A DNA stretch of 11,778 nucleotides, taken from positions 1 through 11,778 of the forward strand of contig DANZ01000066.1 of NCBI GenBank assembly GCA_002501695.1, in the 5' to 3' direction. The notes below the pieces were generated by a model, which was not told the DNA's origin, ran no database searches, and was given only the letters and a program-made list of their open reading frames with translations. Of the stretch, positions 1 through 7,354 are shown one piece after another; position 1 is the stretch's first letter, and the number at the start of each line of letters is the position of its first letter. The position numbers and the translations under genes are program-made. This DNA is from Methanolobus sp. UBA474 (GTDB taxonomy: Archaea; Halobacteriota; Methanosarcinia; Methanosarcinales; Methanosarcinaceae).

Positions 1-396
1 GGGAAGAGCTACTTTTTTGAAATATATGAAAATCACGGTGGTTTTGGTTCCGGACTAAACGCAACCGTGTCCGGCGAATACGTGAGCGTATCCTTTGAGG
101 AGAATGGAAAGAGATCCAGGTCGGTAAAGCCTCTTACATACAAAACTCTGCCTCTTGCGCAAGGCGAGGTCCGCAAGGAGCTCACTGAGAAGTTCTCAGC
201 AAGCGGCAACTCCAGCTATCCAATACCGGCATCATATGGGTACACGGAGGTTATGGAATTCCTTGCGTCTCTGGGCACTAAAGAAAAAAATTTAAATATA
301 AGCACAGAGGTTCACATTGAAAAGACCTTAATATACGTACATAATTTAAACGGGACCGGGGTCAAAGAGCTTGAATATATCCTTGTTTATCAGTGA
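1..396 (+). CDS. Partial surface-exposed hypothetical protein, 5' end outside window
   Basis: The frame is open from base 1 with no stop until the TGA at 394-396, so this is the C-terminal 131 residues of a longer protein. The GTG at 67 is an internal valine rather than a likely start. The visible part has no membrane segment. It contains four N-X-S/T sequons (NAT, NSS, NIS, NGT), which fits a domain outside the cell. It overlaps the next gene by 26 nt, which suggests one transcript and coupled translation. By analogy with its two downstream neighbours, the missing N-terminus probably carries a pilin-like membrane anchor. From memory, archaeal clusters of this type are annotated with neighbouring DUF families (DUF7286/7287/7288) near type IV pilus-like ATPase and membrane genes. 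I cannot confirm the family and assign no function. Confidence 0.75.
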   Translation, partial: GKSYFFEIYENHGGFGSGLNATVSGEYVSVSFEENGKRSRSVKPLTYKTLPLAQGEVRKELTEKFSASGNSSYPIPASYGYTEVMEFLASLGTKEKNLNISTEVHIEKTLIYVHNLNGTGVKELEYILVYQ

Positions 397-877
397 CGAT
401 AAAGCCTTCATGGAACCGCACAACGATATCATATCAACTGCCATGGTTATGATAGGATTTGTCATCTTTGCCGCAATACTCTCAAAAACATACCTCACGT
501 ACGATGATAATTCCCTTGCCCTGGAGAACTACCGCCAGGCAGCTCTGATCGCAAATGACGTCGCCGGTTATCCGGGTATTCAGGGAAGCCGCCAGGACCT
601 GATATCTGCTGACGCTCTGGACGCCATTGCCATGCCTGCCGCAGACAGGGAGATGCATAGTGAGTTCTTTCACAGGTTCTCGGCAAACGCCGACTTCTTC
701 GTGGAGGTCCGCACAGATGACGGAAACCATACCTGGATAATAGACAGGTATGAAACAGCCTCACCTGACAGAGACATTATTGCCGCCTCAGTGCCGGTCG
801 TGATCGAGCTTGGGAACAATGCCAGATGCATTCCCGGAACAGTTACTGTCAGGGTAAGGAATAACAACCGGATATGA
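371..877 (+). CDS. Pilin-like membrane-anchored hypothetical protein (possibly DUF7287-like)
   Basis: The predicted protein has 168 residues. A short N-terminus (ISDDKAF at residues 7-13) precedes one hydrophobic segment at about 20-38, and the rest is a hydrophilic domain presumably outside the cell. The C-terminal part (PVVIELGN, then PGTVTVRVR at 155-163) looks like the beta-rich end of archaeal pilin-like proteins. There is one sequon (NHT, N119). The TTG at 371 is preferred over the in-frame ATG at 410 because the ATG would remove the DDKAF motif, which recurs in the next gene in front of its membrane segment. Neither start has a strong Shine-Dalgarno site, and translation is probably coupled to the upstream gene, whose end it overlaps. 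Function is unknown; membership of the DUF7287 group is a guess from memory of similar clusters. Confidence 0.8.
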   Translation: MNISLFISDDKAFMEPHNDIISTAMVMIGFVIFAAILSKTYLTYDDNSLALENYRQAALIANDVAGYPGIQGSRQDLISADALDAIAMPAADREMHSEFFHRFSANADFFVEVRTDDGNHTWIIDRYETASPDRDIIAASVPVVIELGNNARCIPGTVTVRVRNNNRI

Positions 878-890
878 AAAGAGAGGTGAG

Positions 891-2108
891 ATGATGGATA
901 AGAAAAAGAAGAAAATGCTTATTGACAATGAAGATGCTTTTTCCTCAAATATCGACTCGATGATCTTCCTGATGCTTATTTCCATATCCGCCATCATACT
1001 CATGCCAGCCGTCATGGCAGAATACCAGTACAGGTCCGCAGGCTATGTATCCCTGCAGGATACCGACACACTGCTTCTCAGTTCCATACTTAACAGCAGG
1101 AGCGATGAAGTGGGATACACTTACAGGCCCGGAGAAATCGTCGGCCTCAACCTGTCCCTTCCTCCAGGATCAATGCTGAGGGATGCCGAAGAGACCCTTT
1201 ACGAAAGACAGCAGAAACACCGCACTTTTGCAGACCTTGTAGCTGAGGACCTTGTCCTGGGAATAGCTGTCAGTGAGAATGGGAGTAAGAACTATCTTAA
1301 CCCCATGGCAAAGATGCACCGTCCAATGACAGAAGATGCGATAGGTAACTACCTTGATACCCGTATTGGAGGACGGTATCATTACAGATTTGAAGCTCAC
1401 TGGTATCCGGTAAGCGGATACAGTACAGGCAGTGATATCGAGATAGGAAGACCTGCCCCGGCAAATGCTTTCAGGCAGAAGGCCCGGATCTCATTGCCAT
1501 TGGTTTCCTCAACACCATCGGTTTCCTCACCTTCACATGACGAGTTCATTGGGTCTATGAATGCCACCGCCTTTTGGCATGCAGTTAATTCATCTGAGCC
1601 TTCGTCCCGGCTGCATGAAAGATATAACAGGAGCATTGAAGTCGCATCCATGTCTGCCGCAGAGACTATCACTTCCACCATATTCCCTGCGGATTACCTG
1701 CTTAATCTCAGCTCTACACAGAGCACTCTTAAAAGCGATCAGCTGTCACTTATATCAAGCCCGGCGGACTCCAGCGTGCCAGACCCGGAGTATGTGGTGG
1801 CCCTTCACAACATCAACTACACAGCGAACAGTGTATTCAGGCTCAATGTTAATGTTCCCCTGCAAGATCAGAAGATCGAGACGAGCATGGTAGACGGCAT
1901 CGAGAACAGCCTGATACATTCCAACAGCGCTATGATCTCAGCACACCTTAAAAAGGAAATGCAACCGGAGATAGAAAGGACCATATCCGGCATATTGAAC
2001 TCCACAGACCCCTCTGTCATGCTTGAACTGCACAACAGGCAGATGAGATCCATTTACAGCAGGGCGAACAATGAGGGAGCTGATATCATACTCTTCCTCT
2101 GGCAATAA
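891..2108 (+). CDS. Pilin-like membrane-anchored surface protein (possibly DUF7286-like)
   Basis: The predicted protein has 405 residues. A lysine-rich start (KKKKK at 4-8) is followed by IDNEDAF (11-17), one strong membrane segment at about 23-43, and a large domain expected outside the cell. Eight N-X-S/T sequons lie in that domain (N87, N130, N224, N233, N246, N272, N309, N370), above chance expectation, and there is no cysteine. The Shine-Dalgarno AGGTGA at 884-889 ends only 1 nt before the ATG at 891 and 4 nt before a second ATG at 894, so translation may really begin at 894. It lies 13 nt after the preceding gene and is probably in its operon. Residues 250-380 alternate Ser-rich and hydrophobic stretches without a recognisable enzyme motif. 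I do not recognise a function. A structural role in a pilus-like or secretion assembly is inferred from the anchor type and neighbours. Confidence 0.85.
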   Translation: MMDKKKKKMLIDNEDAFSSNIDSMIFLMLISISAIILMPAVMAEYQYRSAGYVSLQDTDTLLLSSILNSRSDEVGYTYRPGEIVGLNLSLPPGSMLRDAEETLYERQQKHRTFADLVAEDLVLGIAVSENGSKNYLNPMAKMHRPMTEDAIGNYLDTRIGGRYHYRFEAHWYPVSGYSTGSDIEIGRPAPANAFRQKARISLPLVSSTPSVSSPSHDEFIGSMNATAFWHAVNSSEPSSRLHERYNRSIEVASMSAAETITSTIFPADYLLNLSSTQSTLKSDQLSLISSPADSSVPDPEYVVALHNINYTANSVFRLNVNVPLQDQKIETSMVDGIENSLIHSNSAMISAHLKKEMQPEIERTISGILNSTDPSVMLELHNRQMRSIYSRANNEGADIILFLWQ

Positions 2109-2336
2109 CCCTGGCATTTAATATATAGAGGTTGAAGCCGGAGTATCATTCGGGATATCAATCACAACATATATATTTGATAATGCTTTTTTATGAGCAC
2201 TTCGCCACTTATACATCTGACATCCGTACAATCAGGCTCTCCTGTTCGTTCAACATGCCTGAGGACTGCGGTAACTCTACGAACAAATCATATCTTAATA
2301 AGGATTCAATCAGTTATAATAATCAGGAGGAATTGC
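2109..2336 (+). promoter_or_regulatory. rpsO upstream region: TATA-like boxes, T-tract, leader hairpin
   Basis: No gene is visible here. Two AT-rich TATA-like stretches lie at 2117-2127 (TTTAATATATA) and 2169-2179 (CATATATATTT), and a weaker one at 2209-2216 (TTATACAT). A T6 run at 2187-2192 could end transcripts from the surface-protein operon. Bases 2232-2237 (TCAGGC) can pair with 2257-2262 (GCCTGA), with an inner TGTT/AACA stem at 2243-2246/2252-2255, giving a two-part hairpin in the likely leader. The Shine-Dalgarno AGGAGG at 2325-2330 sits 6 nt before the rpsO ATG. Which TATA-like box is used cannot be decided by eye. Confidence 0.45.
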
Positions 2337-2795
2337 ATGGCAAAAATGCACACCCGGAAGAAAGGACAGTCCGGATCCACAAAACCACTTCGTACTGAAC
2401 CGCCAGCCTGGTCCACTATGAGCGAGGAAGAGATCACCAAGGTCATAATGGACATGTGGAAGCAGGGAATTAGTACAAGTGTCATCGGAATGACACTAAG
2501 GGACAAATACGGAGTCCCCGACGTTAAGGTCGCTACCAAGAAGAAACTCGGTCAGATCATAAAGGAGAAAGGAGAGCAGTCCACTGTTCCTGAAGACCTG
2601 TACAACCTGATCGTGAAGGCAATAGGCTTAAGGAAGCATATTGTAAGCAACCACAAGGACGTCCACAATAAGCGCTCCCTCCATAACACCGAGGCAAAGA
2701 TCAGAAGGCTGGTCAAGTACTATCAGTCCACAAAGGTTCTCTCCGCAGACTGGAAATACAAGCCAGAAACAGCAGAGATGATGATCACAAGATAA
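2337..2795 (+). CDS. rpsO: 30S ribosomal protein S15 (archaeal type)
   Basis: This encodes the small-subunit protein S15 (uS15), which binds the central domain of 16S rRNA early in 30S assembly. The 152-residue product has the archaeal/eukaryal N-terminal extension (MAKMHTRKKGQSGSTKP) and the family core: WKQGISTSVIGMTLRDKYGVPDVK, shown here only as residues about 42-65, then HKDVHNKRSL and IRRLVKYYQSTKVLSADWKYKP near the C-terminus. That length is standard for archaeal S15. The start at 2337 is fixed by a perfect AGGAGG 6 nt upstream; the longer open frame reaching back to 2193 is non-coding leader. A hairpin with T-tract follows 20 nt after the stop, so it is probably transcribed alone. Confidence 0.97.
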   Translation: MAKMHTRKKGQSGSTKPLRTEPPAWSTMSEEEITKVIMDMWKQGISTSVIGMTLRDKYGVPDVKVATKKKLGQIIKEKGEQSTVPEDLYNLIVKAIGLRKHIVSNHKDVHNKRSLHNTEAKIRRLVKYYQSTKVLSADWKYKPETAEMMITR

Positions 2796-2815
2796 ACTGT
2801 GAATATCCGCTCACA

Positions 2816-2857
2816 TTAAATTCCGGCCGGTGGGCCGGACTTAAATTTTCCTTTTTT
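2816..2857 (+). terminator. Hairpin plus T-tract terminator after rpsO
   Basis: TCCGGCC at 2822-2828 pairs perfectly with GGCCGGA at 2833-2839 around a GGTG loop. TTAA at 2816-2819 and 2841-2844 can extend the stem across a small internal loop. The sequence then reads TTTTCCTTTTTT at 2846-2857. Archaeal termination depends mainly on the T-tract, and here both elements are present. Confidence 0.8.
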
Positions 2858-2927
2858 GCATAGATCCTGCCTTGGGAGAGTTCATCTTTTCAGAATACAA
2901 GAGTCCTTATTGAAGGTCCTGTTGTTC

Positions 2928-2944
2928 AAGGGAAGTTATAAATT
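2928..2944 (+). promoter_or_regulatory. TATA box and BRE for the glm block; leaderless or near-leaderless start
   Basis: TTATAAATT at 2936-2944 is a good archaeal TATA box, preceded by a purine-rich BRE-like AAGGGAAG (2928-2935). With the usual 22-27 bp to the start site, transcription should begin at about 2964-2968, at or next to the ATG at 2968. No Shine-Dalgarno sequence precedes that ATG, which agrees with a leaderless mRNA. The start site position is inferred. Confidence 0.65.
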
Positions 2945-2967
2945 GTTTTAAAGTGCAATAGTACTCC

Positions 2968-4185
2968 ATGAAAGCTGTTGTTCTCGCGGCCGGGGAAGGT
3001 AGAAGATGCCGTCCACTCACACTTACAAGGTCCAAGGTCATGTTGCCGGTAGCAAACAAGCCTATTCTGGAACATGTAATAAATGCACTTGCAGAAAACG
3101 ATATCCAGGATATCATCCTCATAGTCGGATATGAAAAAGAACGCGTAATGGACTATTTCGGGGATGGCGGCGAGTTTGGGGTAAGGATACGTTACATAGA
3201 GCAGAAAGCACAGATAGGGACAGCGCATGCCATCCTTAAGGCCCGTGATATGATAGACCCTGAGGACGGGGCTTTTCTGGTTGTCAACGGGGATAACATC
3301 ATCGAACCCGAAACCATCCGTGACCTGCTGAAAAACACCGAGGGCGATGCAATAGTCCTTGCCTGCAAGAAAGAGAACGCTACCGGATATGGAGTTATAG
3401 TTGTTGATGGGAGACGGATCAAAAAGATAGTTGAGAAACCCCAGCACATAGTCAGCCACCTTATCAACACCGGAATATACCTGTTCAGGCCGCAGATATT
3501 CGGGATAATAGAAAGGACTCCGCTTACACACACCGGCGAATATGCTATCACTGATACGCTCCAGATAATGATAGACGAAGGCATGAAGGTCATCATGGCC
3601 AATACATTTTCCGACTGGCTTGACGCACCTTACTCATGGGACCTGCTAAAGGCAAACCCGATAGTCCTTGGAGAATTTGAGCAGAACCTGAAGAACGGCA
3701 CAGTTGAAGAGGGTGTCGTGGTCAGAGGAAGCGTATCCATAGGTGCCAATACAACTATCCGTTCCGGATGCTACATTGTGGGCCCTGTGATGATAGGGGA
3801 CAACTGCGATATCGGCCCAAATGCAGTCGTACTGCCTTCAACAAGCATAGGGAACAATGTTTCTATTGCCTCTTTCACGCAAATACAGAATAGTATAGTA
3901 ATGAGCAATGTCCGTATAGGGACGCACTCATCGATCTCGAACTCAGTCATCGGAAGTAATATCACGATCGGCTCGCACTTCGTCACCGAGGAGAAGGAGA
4001 AGCTCATGATAGAGATAGAAGGCAGCCTGCACTTTGCGGACAAGCTCGGTACGATCATAGGCGATGACACTGAGATAGGCAGTAATGTACTTGTAAGGGC
4101 AGGTATTATGATATATCCTAATTGCCGCATAAACTCGGGCAAGGTAATAACAGAAGCACTGGCTCAAAACTCAATTGTCATCTAG
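2968..4185 (+). CDS. GlmU-like sugar-1-phosphate nucleotidylyltransferase with degenerate acetyltransferase domain
   Basis: The 405-residue protein has an N-terminal nucleotidyltransferase domain (about 1-230) and a left-handed beta-helix of hexapeptide repeats (about 245-400). The NTase motifs are present: LAAGEGRRCRPLT at 6-18 (usual GTRMRPLT), QIGTAHAI at 82-89, the metal-binding VNGD at 106-109, EKPQH at 156-160, NTGIYLF and DWLDAPYSWDLLKAN. It should join a nucleoside triphosphate to a sugar 1-phosphate. The acetyltransferase site is not intact: where the paralogue at 7351 reads KIGHLSYLGD, this one reads RIGTHSSISN (316-325), and the N-x4-DG segment is replaced by a charged EEKEKL stretch. 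It is first in a block with glmS, 12 nt downstream. Substrate unknown; dTDP-/UDP-glucose or a regulatory role in UDP-GlcNAc synthesis are options. Its mRNA is probably leaderless. Confidence 0.9.
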   Translation: MKAVVLAAGEGRRCRPLTLTRSKVMLPVANKPILEHVINALAENDIQDIILIVGYEKERVMDYFGDGGEFGVRIRYIEQKAQIGTAHAILKARDMIDPEDGAFLVVNGDNIIEPETIRDLLKNTEGDAIVLACKKENATGYGVIVVDGRRIKKIVEKPQHIVSHLINTGIYLFRPQIFGIIERTPLTHTGEYAITDTLQIMIDEGMKVIMANTFSDWLDAPYSWDLLKANPIVLGEFEQNLKNGTVEEGVVVRGSVSIGANTTIRSGCYIVGPVMIGDNCDIGPNAVVLPSTSIGNNVSIASFTQIQNSIVMSNVRIGTHSSISNSVIGSNITIGSHFVTEEKEKLMIEIEGSLHFADKLGTIIGDDTEIGSNVLVRAGIMIYPNCRINSGKVITEALAQNSIVI

Positions 4186-4197
4186 GGATAGGGTAAA

Positions 4198-6030
4198 ATG
4201 TGTGGTATAATAGGATATGTTGGTAAAGAACCAGCTGCACCGATCTTACTGGAGTCATTGAAAAGGCTCGAATACAGGGGATACGATTCTGCCGGGATCA
4301 CTGTACTTAACAGCACGCTCGAGACATACAAGACCGTAGGGAAGATAGCAGACCTGGAAGCCATTCTTCCAGCCCGGATCATAGCCAACGTGGGAATAGG
4401 CCATACCAGGTGGGCAACCCACGGAAGACCCGAAACAAGGAACGCGCATCCTCACCTGTCTTCCGATGTCTCAGTGGTCCATAACGGGATCATAGAGAAT
4501 TATCTGGAACTCAAGGAAAAGCTCACCGAACTTGGATATGTGTTCGAGTCGGACACAGACACTGAAGTTATCGTTCATCTGCTTCACCATCACATGAACA
4601 GCGGAGGCGGCAGCATCGATATGCTTGCGGCGATGCGCAAAACTGTCGCGGAACTGCAGGGCTCCTATGCCATAGCGGCCCTGTGCAGTAAAGAGCCTGA
4701 CTGTGTGGCCTTTGCCCGCAAGGACAGCCCTCTCGTAATAGGGATCAGCGAGACGGGGAACTATGCAGCTTCAGATGTGACGGCCTTTCTAAAACATACA
4801 AAAAAGGTAATCTTTGTAGGCGACCATGAGATCGGCTACATCCGTCCTGACGCGATCATGATATACGATCCTGAAGGGAACCTGCTGAAAAAGACTACCG
4901 AGATAATTGAGTGGGACCTGGAGGCTGCAGAGAAGTCAGGATATGAGCATTTCATGCTCAAAGAGATACATGAGCAGCCTACGTCCATCCAGAATACTTT
5001 TGCAGGAAAGCTGATGGAGCTTGAAGGCACCGTCAGGATGAATGAGCTGTACCTTGATGCCGAGCAGATCAAATACCTGCGAAGGGCCACGATCGTTGCC
5101 TGCGGGACCTCGTGGAACGCAGGGATACTTGGAAAATACCTTTTAGAGAAACTTGCGAGCATTCACACGGATATCGAGACAGCTTCGGAGTTCAGATACG
5201 GTAATCCCGTACTATGCGGAGAGGAGCTCACCATTGCGATCACGCAATCCGGAGAGACAGCCGACACACTGGCAGCCGTGAGGAGTTCCAAATCATACGG
5301 ATGCAGGACAGTGGCTATCACCAATGTTGTGGGAAGCACTATCACAAGAGAGTCCGACAGCGTTCTGTACACACGCGCCGGGCCTGAGATAGGGGTTGCC
5401 GCCACAAAGACCTTTACCGCGCAACTGATCACGCTCTACATGCTTGCCATACACATGGGAAGGATAAGAGGGGTCATCACTGCCGACGAGGCAAAGAACC
5501 TCATAGTGAACCTCAAGCGCCTTCCGGGACAGATACAGAAGATACTCAGCAAAAAAGAAAAGATAAAAAAATGCGCCGAGCAGTTCGCTGACAAGAGGGA
5601 TTATTTCTTTATCGGGCGCTACCTCAACTATCCTGTAGCTCTGGAAGGGGCCCTGAAACTTAAGGAGATATCCTATATACATGCTGAAGGTTACGCAGCT
5701 GGAGAGCTGAAGCACGGCCCTCTTGCACTTATCACCGAAGAGACGCCCGTGGTTGCCATTGCCACCAAAGGGCACACTTATGACAAGATACTCAGCAACA
5801 TCAAGGAAGTGAAAGCCCGCAACGCGGTTGTGATAGCTGTGGCCAATGAGGATGATAAGGAAATAGAAAAATATGCCGATGTAGTGTTAAGGATCCCGGC
5901 TTCACATGAAATGACCTCACCTGTACTGTCTTCGGTGGTACTCCAGTTGCTTGCATATTATACCGCACTTGCAAAAGATTGCTCTATAGATAAGCCGAGG
6001 AACCTTGCAAAGAGCGTTACTGTAGAATGA
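4198..6030 (+). CDS. glmS: Glutamine--fructose-6-phosphate aminotransferase (isomerizing)
   Basis: GlmS makes glucosamine 6-phosphate from fructose 6-phosphate and glutamine, the first committed step to UDP-GlcNAc. The protein has 610 residues, almost the same as the bacterial enzyme. The N-terminal class II glutaminase domain starts MCGIIGYVG, with Cys2 becoming the catalytic N-terminal Cys after Met removal; EYRGYDSAG, HTRWATHG (69-76) and HNGIIEN (95-101) follow. Two SIS domains carry CGTSWNA (302-308), TQSGET (349-354) and LEGALKLKEISYIHAEGY (482-499). K487, E490, H506 and K605 match catalytic positions known in E. coli GlmS. The start at 4198 is fixed by the need for Cys at position 2. 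A weak purine-rich stretch (AGGGTAA) precedes it. It sits 12 nt after the GlmU-like gene and 22 nt before glmM. Confidence 0.97.
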   Translation: MCGIIGYVGKEPAAPILLESLKRLEYRGYDSAGITVLNSTLETYKTVGKIADLEAILPARIIANVGIGHTRWATHGRPETRNAHPHLSSDVSVVHNGIIENYLELKEKLTELGYVFESDTDTEVIVHLLHHHMNSGGGSIDMLAAMRKTVAELQGSYAIAALCSKEPDCVAFARKDSPLVIGISETGNYAASDVTAFLKHTKKVIFVGDHEIGYIRPDAIMIYDPEGNLLKKTTEIIEWDLEAAEKSGYEHFMLKEIHEQPTSIQNTFAGKLMELEGTVRMNELYLDAEQIKYLRRATIVACGTSWNAGILGKYLLEKLASIHTDIETASEFRYGNPVLCGEELTIAITQSGETADTLAAVRSSKSYGCRTVAITNVVGSTITRESDSVLYTRAGPEIGVAATKTFTAQLITLYMLAIHMGRIRGVITADEAKNLIVNLKRLPGQIQKILSKKEKIKKCAEQFADKRDYFFIGRYLNYPVALEGALKLKEISYIHAEGYAAGELKHGPLALITEETPVVAIATKGHTYDKILSNIKEVKARNAVVIAVANEDDKEIEKYADVVLRIPASHEMTSPVLSSVVLQLLAYYTALAKDCSIDKPRNLAKSVTVE

Positions 6031-6052
6031 TGTTAATAACCGGAGGCATTAA

Positions 6053-7354
6053 ATGAAACTGTTCGGTTCTTCAGGTATAAGGGGAGTTACAAACAAGGAT
6101 ATTACAGTTGACCTGGCCCTCAAAGTGGGAATGGCGCTTGGAAGATCGAAAAAGAGCGCTGTCATTGGCAGGGACCCGCGGGTTGCAGGCGAAATGATAG
6201 AGCATGCAGTGATCAGCGGACTTGCCAGTTCCGGATGCAGGGTAATACGCGCAGGGCTTGTGACAACTCCCACGCTTGCATACGCTGCACGGAATTATGA
6301 CTGCGGAGTTATGATAACAGCGTCCCACAACCCGGCAGAGTACGTAGGGATCAAGCTCTGGAACCCTGACGGGATGGCTTTTGATTCAAAACAGCAGGAA
6401 GAGATAGAGTCGATCATCGAAAAAGAAGACTTCGTGCGTGTGAGATGGGACAGGACTGGCAATATTACGTCGTACGATACTGCCGTGAGAGAGCACATGG
6501 ACATGATCCTGAAAAATGTTGGAAGAGCGTCTATGAGAGTTGTCCTTGACTGCGGCTGCGGTGCAGGAGGTACTATAACCCCTTTCCTTCTCAGAGAGAT
6601 GGGATGCGAGGTCATCACCCTCAATAGCCAGCTTGACGGGCACTTCCCTGCGCGCAACCCCGAGCCCAACGAAAAGAACCTGGGATTGCTGAGAAAGGCG
6701 GTCATTCATTTCGAGGCCGGCCTGGGAATTGCCCATGATGGCGACGCTGACAGGATGATGGCTGTTGATGAAAAAGGGAACTTTGTATCAGGCGATGAGC
6801 TGCTTGCCATCTTCGGATACTATGAATGCAAAGGCGGGACTAAAGTTTGCGTGCCTGTGGATACGTCCCTTGTTGTCGATGATGCCCTCAAGGGATCGGA
6901 GATCATAAGAACAAGGGTAGGGGACGTATATGTCGCTGAAGAGATGAAAAAGCATATCACCGAGTTTGGAGGAGAGCCTTCCGGCAGCTGGATATTCACG
7001 AGGATATCCTATTGCCCCGATGGCATCTATGCCGCCGCGAGACTTGTTGAGATCGTGCAGGAAACAAAGCTCTCACTACTCAGGGAGAGACTGCCGCAAT
7101 ATCCAACCTTAAGGGGCACCATTCCCTGTGAGGACTGTGCAAAAGAAAGGATCATGGAAGCCATCAGGTCAAAGCTCCAGTCCCTTGGCAAGGTTTCGGA
7201 TATAGACGGCATCAGGGTGGAGATGGATAATGGCTGGGTGCTTGTCCGGCCCTCGGGAACCGAACCCAAGATCCGCATCACTGCCCAGGCAAGGGAGAAT
7301 GTGGAAGACCTGTATGTAATGGCAGAGGGTATAGTGAAGGAGAGCCTTCAATGA
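6053..7354 (+). CDS. glmM: Phosphoglucosamine mutase (alpha-D-phosphohexomutase family)
   Basis: The product should convert glucosamine 6-phosphate to glucosamine 1-phosphate, linking GlmS to GlmU. It has 433 residues, in the range of archaeal GlmM-like phosphohexomutases. All four family motifs are visible: the phosphoserine loop TASHNP (S91), the metal-binding DGDADR (229-234), the sugar-binding GGEPSG (306-311), and the phosphate-binding RPSGTEPKIRIT (399-410). The GEPSG form together with glmS and glmU neighbours favours glucosamine over glucose or mannose, although archaeal members can be promiscuous. A GGAGG at 6042-6046 lies 6 nt before the ATG. The stop overlaps the next ATG (ATGA), so translation of the following glmU is likely coupled. 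Confidence 0.95.
   Translation: MKLFGSSGIRGVTNKDITVDLALKVGMALGRSKKSAVIGRDPRVAGEMIEHAVISGLASSGCRVIRAGLVTTPTLAYAARNYDCGVMITASHNPAEYVGIKLWNPDGMAFDSKQQEEIESIIEKEDFVRVRWDRTGNITSYDTAVREHMDMILKNVGRASMRVVLDCGCGAGGTITPFLLREMGCEVITLNSQLDGHFPARNPEPNEKNLGLLRKAVIHFEAGLGIAHDGDADRMMAVDEKGNFVSGDELLAIFGYYECKGGTKVCVPVDTSLVVDDALKGSEIIRTRVGDVYVAEEMKKHITEFGGEPSGSWIFTRISYCPDGIYAAARLVEIVQETKLSLLRERLPQYPTLRGTIPCEDCAKERIMEAIRSKLQSLGKVSDIDGIRVEMDNGWVLVRPSGTEPKIRITAQARENVEDLYVMAEGIVKESLQ

Noticed and set aside
2309..2326. AATCAG direct repeat just before the rpsO Shine-Dalgarno
   Set aside because: Two 6-bp copies in AT-rich sequence are expected by chance.
2132..2398. 88-codon open frame upstream of and into rpsO
   Set aside because: It is out of frame with rpsO and covers its leader and Shine-Dalgarno; no ribosome site or domain supports it.
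2926..3531. 201-codon open frame on the minus strand
   Set aside because: It lies opposite the GlmU-like gene, whose motifs are unmistakable, and its translation shows no recognisable domain or start signal. It is a codon-bias shadow.
4186..4200. glmS ribozyme or riboswitch upstream of glmS
   Set aside because: Only 12 nt separate glmS from the preceding gene, so there is no room for the ribozyme, which is also known only from bacteria.
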